Of a stretch of 64,000 bases of DNA, positions 58,551-64,000 are shown one piece after another; position 1 is the first letter of the stretch, and each line of letters opens with the position of its first letter. The stretch comes from Seiridium cupressi (Eukaryota; Ascomycota; Sordariomycetes; Amphisphaeriales; Sporocadaceae), in assembly GCA_036674765.1 (NCBI GenBank), contig JARVKI010000076.1, forward strand, positions 124,001-188,000, given 5' to 3'. The position numbers and the translations under genes were made by a program. The notes beneath the pieces are model-generated. The model did not search any database and was not told where the DNA came from. It saw only the letters and a list, made by a program, of their open reading frames with translations.

Positions 58551-59693
58551 ATGAACACTAGACCACCCATAGAGGCTCCTAACGAGCCGACCGTCTTGTC
58601 AGTCGCATTCAACAATGATGCTAGCCGGTTCAGCGTGGGCCTTGACACGGGTCTCTGCATATTTCACACCTCGACATGTGCATTGAGCATGTCGCGCGAC
58701 TTCAACGGCGGCCTGGCTTTGGTGCAGATGATGGGCAACAGCAACTTCATCGCCCTGGTCGGTGGTGGCCGATCGCCCAAGTATCCCACGAACAAGGTCA
58801 TGGTTTGGGACGAAATCAAAGGCAAGGTAGCGCTGGAGATAACAACTCTCACTCCGATCCGCGGTGTCCAGCTGACTAAGAGACACGTCGCCGTTGTGCT
58901 TCAGAACAGTGTGCGGCTGTACGAATTTGCAAAGCAGCCCAAGGTACTAGCAAAATACGAGACGGCCGACAATCTCCTCGGGCTCTGCTGCCTCACTGAC
59001 AAGTGGCTGGTCTTTCCCGGACGGACGCCGGGGCAAGTCCAGGTGGTCGAACTGGCGACGGAAAACGTGAGTATCATCCCAGCTCACGCCTCGCGGCTCC
59101 AGGCACTGCAGCTTTCGACGAACGGGGAGCTACTGGCGACGGCGAGTGAAAAGGGGACACTCATCAGAGTATTCTCCACCTCGAGTTGTGCCAAGATGGC
59201 GGAAAGAAGGAGAGGCAGCGAGTTCGCACAGATTTATTCGCTGCGGTTCAGCCCCAGCGGCAGGATGCTCGCTTGCACGAGCGCCAAAGGCAGTCTACAC
59301 ATCTTTGATGTTCCAGTATCGGGGAGGGCAGCAGCCTCACCGCCGCAGTCTGGCGTACAGGGTGCCGGGGAAACCGCGACTGACCCCAGCACCAACAGAT
59401 GGGGATTTCTCTCCAACATCCCGTTCGGTCCATTTCAAGACACATATTCATTCGCAGTAGCCAAGTTTGAACTTGGAGATGAACCCCTGGGGGCCATTCC
59501 GGCAAACGAAGGCACCGTCCTCGGCACCACGCAGCCGATAAAGGGGGTGATTGGATGGACCGAGGAGGATTGCTTGATTGTGGTAGGCGCAGGCAGGGAC
59601 GCACGGTGGGAGCGATTTATGCTCGCAAACGAGAATGGTTCACGAGTCTTAGTTAGGCGAGGCTGGAAACGATATCTTGGAAATGCAAACTAG
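58551..59693 (+). CDS. hsv2: PROPPIN WD40 protein (Hsv2 / WIPI3-4 type)
   Basis: A single exon of 380 residues, a seven-bladed WD40-type propeller. It starts with PTVLSVAFNNDASRFSVGLD and TGLCIFHTSTC. Later blades contain VALVGGG-like NFIALVGGGRSPKYPTNKVM, VWDEIKGKVALEI and LLATASEKGTLIRVFST. The phosphoinositide-binding double-Arg motif is RRRG in MAERRRGSEFAQIYSLRFSP, followed by GRMLACTSAKGSLHIFD. It lacks the long loop of Atg18 and is closest to Hsv2/WIPI4, which binds PI3P and PI(3,5)P2 on endosomes and vacuoles and acts in selective autophagy. The motif has Arg where Phe or Leu is usual before RRG. Confidence 0.88.
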   Translation: MNTRPPIEAPNEPTVLSVAFNNDASRFSVGLDTGLCIFHTSTCALSMSRDFNGGLALVQMMGNSNFIALVGGGRSPKYPTNKVMVWDEIKGKVALEITTLTPIRGVQLTKRHVAVVLQNSVRLYEFAKQPKVLAKYETADNLLGLCCLTDKWLVFPGRTPGQVQVVELATENVSIIPAHASRLQALQLSTNGELLATASEKGTLIRVFSTSSCAKMAERRRGSEFAQIYSLRFSPSGRMLACTSAKGSLHIFDVPVSGRAAASPPQSGVQGAGETATDPSTNRWGFLSNIPFGPFQDTYSFAVAKFELGDEPLGAIPANEGTVLGTTQPIKGVIGWTEEDCLIVVGAGRDARWERFMLANENGSRVLVRRGWKRYLGNAN

Positions 59694-60535
59694 CAGCAAC
59701 CCTTTCAGCCGGAGGGAACCAGAAGCTATTTTCGAAGATTCTTCGTCGCCGTTTCGGGGATGGACTACCCTTGGGATTGGGGTTGAGGTAATGGCGTTTT
59801 AGAAAGATACATGCCATGAAGTGAATACGCGCCTTCTCAGTTTCGCACAACGATCAGCAATAACGGCGGGTGTATGGGGACATGGACAACACGGTAGATT
59901 GACTGGGAGGGATGGTAGGAGTTGCCGGGATTTGCCACCTAGTATCAGGTTTCGTTTCACATAAGCTTGGGATCAAGCAGGGTGAATGGCCAAGACCGAG
60001 TATATATCGGAAATAGACAGGGGGGAGTTTATATACAACTTGCTCGGCGCAGGGACCTAGGATCTAGAACTCATCAGTGATAGTTCATCGTGTACTCTTC
60101 GGTAGGGCCATCGCGACATGACATATGCAACGGCTTATGGAAGGGTACTGCTTTAGGACCAGGCACGGCATATGTGAAGTGACGGGAACTCGCTATTTCA
60201 TATCGCACACGATACAACAAAGTTATCATCTCGCAAAACACAGTGTTTCAGTATTACCGATTATAGGTTTCTGGTGATGTCATGCCTTTCTGATGAGCAT
60301 TCCGCTTTCGCCTGGTTCCATCTTCATGTAAAAAGCTACGTTGTCTTCTACCTCCTATGGTCGGAAATTCACATACGCACATGTGTTGCAACCCAAGTTG
60401 ATACGCCGACGAAAGGCAAGTATAGGCTGGATAGTATGTCACGGGCAGCTATGCACTTCAATAAAAGGAGTCTAAAAGCTTGGGAGCGGGTGTATTCATG
60501 GACTGTAATCCTTTGCCTCTTGATTTTTGATATTT
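59694..60535. other. intergenic, convergent 3' ends
   Basis: About 840 bp between the stops of the PROPPIN gene and ist3; no gene recognised. Confidence 0.5.
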
Positions 60536-61552
60536 TCACCTGTCTCTGCGCGAGCAAGGCGATCTGCTTCTACTTCGTCGATGCGTTCTCGGGTCATCCT
60601 CGTGATCTCGTTTCCGCTGGCCACCTCGGCGGCTATCATTCTCGTAGCTATCGCCGCGATCTCTCCTGCGATCCCTATCCCGCCGCCTCTCACGATCTTC
60701 ATCGTCTTTTGCATGCCACCGCCGGTCTCTCCGTTGCTCTCCATCCCGGTCATCCCCACGATGCCTGCGCTCACGGTTTCGATCTCGATTGCTGCCACGA
60801 TCTCTAACTTCAGGTGTCTCTTCTCTCTGGCGGTCATTAGTAGTAGGCGTCTCATCGCGCCGCGACCTCTTTCGGTCTCGATCTTCAGCTTTGTCGTCAT
60901 CTCTTCGAGACCTGTGGCTCCTGTGGTGATGCCTGTGCTTGTCTCTCTTTTCCTTCTTCTCCTCTCTTCGTATTGCCTCCTCGACTTCCTTCTTCTTCTC
61001 GTCGATCAGGAAAGCCTTCATGGGGTCGTCCTCATCGTGTTCAGCAATCAGTTTGGCTAGCTCCCTCTCTTCCTTGATCATGGGTCTCTGGACTTCTTGC
61101 TCCTCCTCCTCTTCGGTCTCACTCTCGCTCTTCTCGCCACGGTCTTGTCGCTCCTTCCTCTTCAAGTCGTCCCAGCTAACTCTGAATTCGGTCTCATCCT
61201 CATCATCCCGTGATTTGTATCTCGCGTGGTCGACTCTGATCAACCTGCCACTGATCTCGGCTCCCCCCAAGTTGTCCACGGCAAGGTCGCAACTCCGCTG
61301 GTCCTCGTACTTTAGCCATCCGAAGCCCTTGCTCTTGCCTGTCTCCTTGTCTCGCGCGAGCTTTAGAAACACGGGCTCCCCGTATTGGGAGAAGATGGTC
61401 AGGACGTCACCCTCAGATAGGTTGTATGGCAGGCCGCCGAAGTTGACAAATGCCGTGTCGCGGTAGTCGGCGTGCCAGGATGCTGCGGGGTCGTAGATAC
61501 CGGCCTCGAGCTCGCGCTTGTTGAGGGTCTGGATCTGACGGATTTGATTCAT
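60536..61552 (-). CDS. ist3: U2 snRNP/RES-complex RNA-binding protein Ist3 (Snu17, RBMX2)
   Basis: A single exon of 338 residues. The N-terminus MNQIRQIQTLNKRELEAGIY with ASWHADYRDTAF is diagnostic of Ist3/RBMX2. A single RRM follows, with the RNP2-like VNFGGLPYNL and RNP1 KSKGFGWLKY, ending EISGRLIRVDHARYKSRDDE. The RRM2-type VFVGGL position has NFGGL here. After residue 130 the chain is charged, with Glu-rich then Arg/Asp/Ser-rich sequence (RS-like, such as RRSRSRSPCSRRDR at the end), longer than in yeast. In yeast Ist3 forms the RES complex with Bud13 and Pml1 for pre-mRNA splicing and retention. The repetitive tail creates long opposite-strand open frames that are not genes. Confidence 0.88.
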   Translation of the reverse strand: MNQIRQIQTLNKRELEAGIYDPAASWHADYRDTAFVNFGGLPYNLSEGDVLTIFSQYGEPVFLKLARDKETGKSKGFGWLKYEDQRSCDLAVDNLGGAEISGRLIRVDHARYKSRDDEDETEFRVSWDDLKRKERQDRGEKSESETEEEEEQEVQRPMIKEERELAKLIAEHDEDDPMKAFLIDEKKKEVEEAIRREEKKEKRDKHRHHHRSHRSRRDDDKAEDRDRKRSRRDETPTTNDRQREETPEVRDRGSNRDRNRERRHRGDDRDGEQRRDRRWHAKDDEDRERRRDRDRRRDRGDSYENDSRRGGQRKRDHEDDPRTHRRSRSRSPCSRRDR

Positions 61553-62265
61553 GATAGGAGGGCAAACAGCCAGACGCTGCTGGGTTGTGCGGAGACTCTT
61601 GCTTGGGGCCCTCTCTCCGCAGATTATGCGACCACGCCTGGGTGGTATGAGATACGAAGAGCTCTAGGGAGTCGATTGTACAAGGCTTGTGATGTTTCGC
61701 GACTTTGTCTGCAGAAGGCTGAAGATTGTCGCCAGAAGAAATTCGGTGGTTGCAAGGCTGAAGCATAGTGACGTTTTTAGTGGGTGACTTGCTAGACATC
61801 TTAGCGGCATGAGCTCTAAAGCACCCCGCCAAAAGGCACAGGAGCTGCTGGGCAATGGTCGGAACGCCCTGTAATTGGCTAGAATATGGTTGCATGCGGC
61901 CAAGCTCGTTGCAGGAAAGTTCAAGGGGCTCAAGCTTGTCCCTGAAGGTCTGAGATCCATGCTCGTCCACTCGCCATGAGATGAACTGAACCTTTTTTTT
62001 TTTTGAATTGAAACGAAACACAACCGGAGCGCCTCTTTATTCAAATGCTGTGTACATATTCTCCACCACCTCGTTTCTTGTTACTCATTACCCACTACCA
62101 TAATCGCTGGCAGATGGCCAACAACTAGACGACCTTCCCGATTGATTCGCGTGTTAGATCCGGCACCTGACGCGCTTCCCGAGTAGCTCAACCTCGGGAT
62201 ACTTCGAGCCTCAACTTGGCGCACTTGCAGAAGCTGGCGATGCTGCCAGTGGACGGGAATCAACT
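61553..62265. promoter_or_regulatory. divergent promoter region
   Basis: About 710 bp between the ist3 and dynein chain starts. A T-run of about 11 lies near 61994-62004. No gene recognised. Confidence 0.45.
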
Positions 62266-64000
62266 ATGACGGCAAACGCAAACCGTTTCTCAACATATAC
62301 CTCCACATCGACCGGGCCCGAAGATGGAGAGAAGAAGAAGGACATGTGGAGCTCTATGCTCGACAATGTAGCCAGCGGCAAGAGGTTACCAGAGAAGAAC
62401 ATGCTGGTTCTAGGTGCGGCTCGAAGATGCAAATGACTGTACGCCAGCGACAACGCTGACTCTGCGGAATAGGGGGCTCGGTGGACTCGCAAAGAGACTT
62501 TCTTGAATCTTTGTCCAACAACGAACGGCGGCACATGGACCGAGCGAAGGATAAGATCCCGCCGATAGCAAACAGTTACGCCCTTGGATATACATACTAT
62601 GACGTTCTTGACGCAGATCAGGATGGTGCGCACTTCCTATGAAGTCCCTGGCAGACCCTCTGGCCATTTGCTAATAGAACCCAGATATCCTGGCGCGAGT
62701 GTCTCTCTATCTTCTTTCGACCCCTTCTCCAGCCTTTACTTCTCTTCTAAGACCCCTTTTGACACGTCAAGCGATACCCAACACACTGATAGTAATACTG
62801 CTCGACTGGTCGCAGCCTTGGGCATGGCTGCGCCAACTGCGAGATTGGATTCTGCTGATGCGGACCGTCATATCAGGCCTAAGCCTAGAGTGCAAAGACA
62901 TCTTGGAAGAGAATCTGGGCGTGTGGAAGGATAGGGGTCGAGGAGGTAGTGCTTTGAACTTGGATGGCACGCCTGCTGTAACCACGGAGGGCGACATGCC
63001 GCTCCCCGTTGGACAAGGTGAATGGGACGAGCCTCTGGGCTTACCCCTTTGCGTCGTGTGTCAAAACGTATGTTACTTGACTGAGACTTGATTGCATATT
63101 GCTGATGATAACCCTAGGCGGAGAGAATGGACTACTTGGAGAAGAGCCAAAGTTGGAAAGAGGAGCAGTTCGACCTGGTGTTGCAATATCTACGGACCAT
63201 TCTGTTGAAGCGTAAGTTCGGGCCAGTTCTGTATGCTGAACCCAACTGACCCCATTTCTAGACGGCGCTTCCCTGATATACACCAGTCCTGCCGGGGACA
63301 CGCCGCTCCAGAGCCTCATACATGCAAGCTTAGGTATCCACTCGCTCCTGAAGCGCGCGTCCCTCAAACATAATGTCATCGACCGGGATAAGATCGTCGT
63401 ACCTCCAAACTGGGATTCGACCAGCAAGATCATGGTACTCCGAGACGGGTTTGATGTTGATGCTATCAGCCACGGCTGGAGTATTGACATGGAGCAATCT
63501 TTCGAGCCCTCGCCAAAGCCGACTGAGACCAATGGCATAGAAGGTGAAACTCAAGACTCGGCTGTACCCATCAATGGCCATGTTGAGGGCGCTGTGAAGA
63601 ACCCCGAAGGTTCAGCAGTTGCATACTACGAGGCTCAAGTGAAAGATTCTAGTCTCGATGCCTTACATCTTGCGCAGCAGAAGCAGGATACGACGAGACT
63701 TGAGGTAGAGGCAGCCAGTGCTCAAGATTTCCTAGCAACACTGGTTCCGCGCATAGAAGCGGAGAAGAAGGTTGATGAAGAAGAAGGGAAACACTTTACT
63801 CAAGGATCTGCAGGCGCGGACGAGGTTATCAGTGATCATATTGGTCCTGTTCAATTCAACATGGGCGGCATCCAGGTGGACGCTGACGACATGGTGCAGC
63901 GACTTAAGGTAAGTCTCTCGATTCTCATTGCGCAGTCTTGGGTGACCTTTTGCTTCGAATCTATCTGACCACTATATCAGGACCGCCAAGCCTACAGTCA
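62266..64000 (+). CDS. cytoplasmic dynein 1 light intermediate chain, 5' part
   Basis: Six exons are visible, 62266-62413, 62473-62625, 62685-63067, 63118-63211, 63262-63908 and 63981 to the window edge; they join in frame to about 480 residues. It begins MTANANRFSTYTSTSTGPED, then KKDMWSSMLDNVASGKRLPE KNMLVL (split here for length), the family signature leading to a Ras-like fold. GGSVDSQRDFLESLS, NSYALGYTYYDVLDADQDIL and LIVILLDWSQPWAWLRQLRD follow, the last being the classic DLIC motif. A fungal insert with Pro/Glu-rich sequence precedes GHVEGA and the adaptor-binding C-terminal half, which is cut by the window end. The chain links dynein heavy chains to cargo adaptors. All splice sites are canonical (GTGCGG, GTGCGC, GTATGT, GTAAGT donors). 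Confidence 0.9.

Noticed and set aside
60527..61466. long plus-strand frames rich in Ser/Leu/Ile
   Set aside because: They are opposite-strand shadows of the charged repetitive tail of Ist3.

Overview
This is a stretch of filamentous-fungal nuclear DNA. Genes are split by short GT-AG introns of about 50-100 bp. Gene content and protein sequences point to a eurotiomycete, most likely Aspergillus or a relative such as Penicillium. That placement is inferred from protein similarity recalled from memory, not from a database search. All exon boundaries were read by eye from splice signals and continuity of the conserved protein.

The left end (1-5.4 kb) is housekeeping: the 5' part of an NAD(P)H-hydrate epimerase, mitochondrial ribosomal protein S16, the biotin-carrying alpha subunit of 3-methylcrotonyl-CoA carboxylase (leucine breakdown), and a pyridoxamine-phosphate-oxidase-fold protein. 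From 7 to 13 kb there is a secreted heme-thiolate peroxidase, a C11orf54-type ester hydrolase and a membrane acyltransferase, separated by long non-coding spacers.

From 13 to 37 kb the window is accessory in character. It mixes intact genes (SRPK-like kinase, SprT-like metalloprotease with a prenylation motif, rhodopsin-fold membrane protein, vanillyl-alcohol-oxidase-type flavoenzyme, GH35 beta-galactosidase, DJ-1/PfpI protein) with a graveyard of broken ones. The broken ones are a GMC oxidoreductase 3' end, an AAA+ ATPase with two frameshifts, a single-pass membrane protein with a stop and a frameshift, a short-chain dehydrogenase 3' end abutting the rhodopsin gene, an APH-type phosphotransferase, and the N-terminal half of a STAND/NACHT-type protein. 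The two most useful observations here are the flavoenzyme that has lost both histidines tied to covalent FAD attachment, and the SprT-like protease that ends in a CaaX box.

At 37.8-38.0 kb lie ten Ns flanked by long homopolymers, a scaffold join of poor quality, so linkage across it is not secure. From 38.4 to 64 kb the region returns to mostly conserved eukaryotic genes: an uncharacterised fungal protein, a TauD-type sulfonate dioxygenase, DASH subunit Spc19, tRNA-Thr(AGU), a coiled-coil protein with an acidic tail, Lag1-type ceramide synthase, a Bax-inhibitor-1 family protein, septin AspA/Cdc11, a PROPPIN (Hsv2), splicing factor Ist3, and the dynein light intermediate chain, which runs off the right edge.

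No transposon with recognisable ends, CRISPR array, rRNA gene or prokaryotic-type system was seen. No coherent new multi-gene system is evident.
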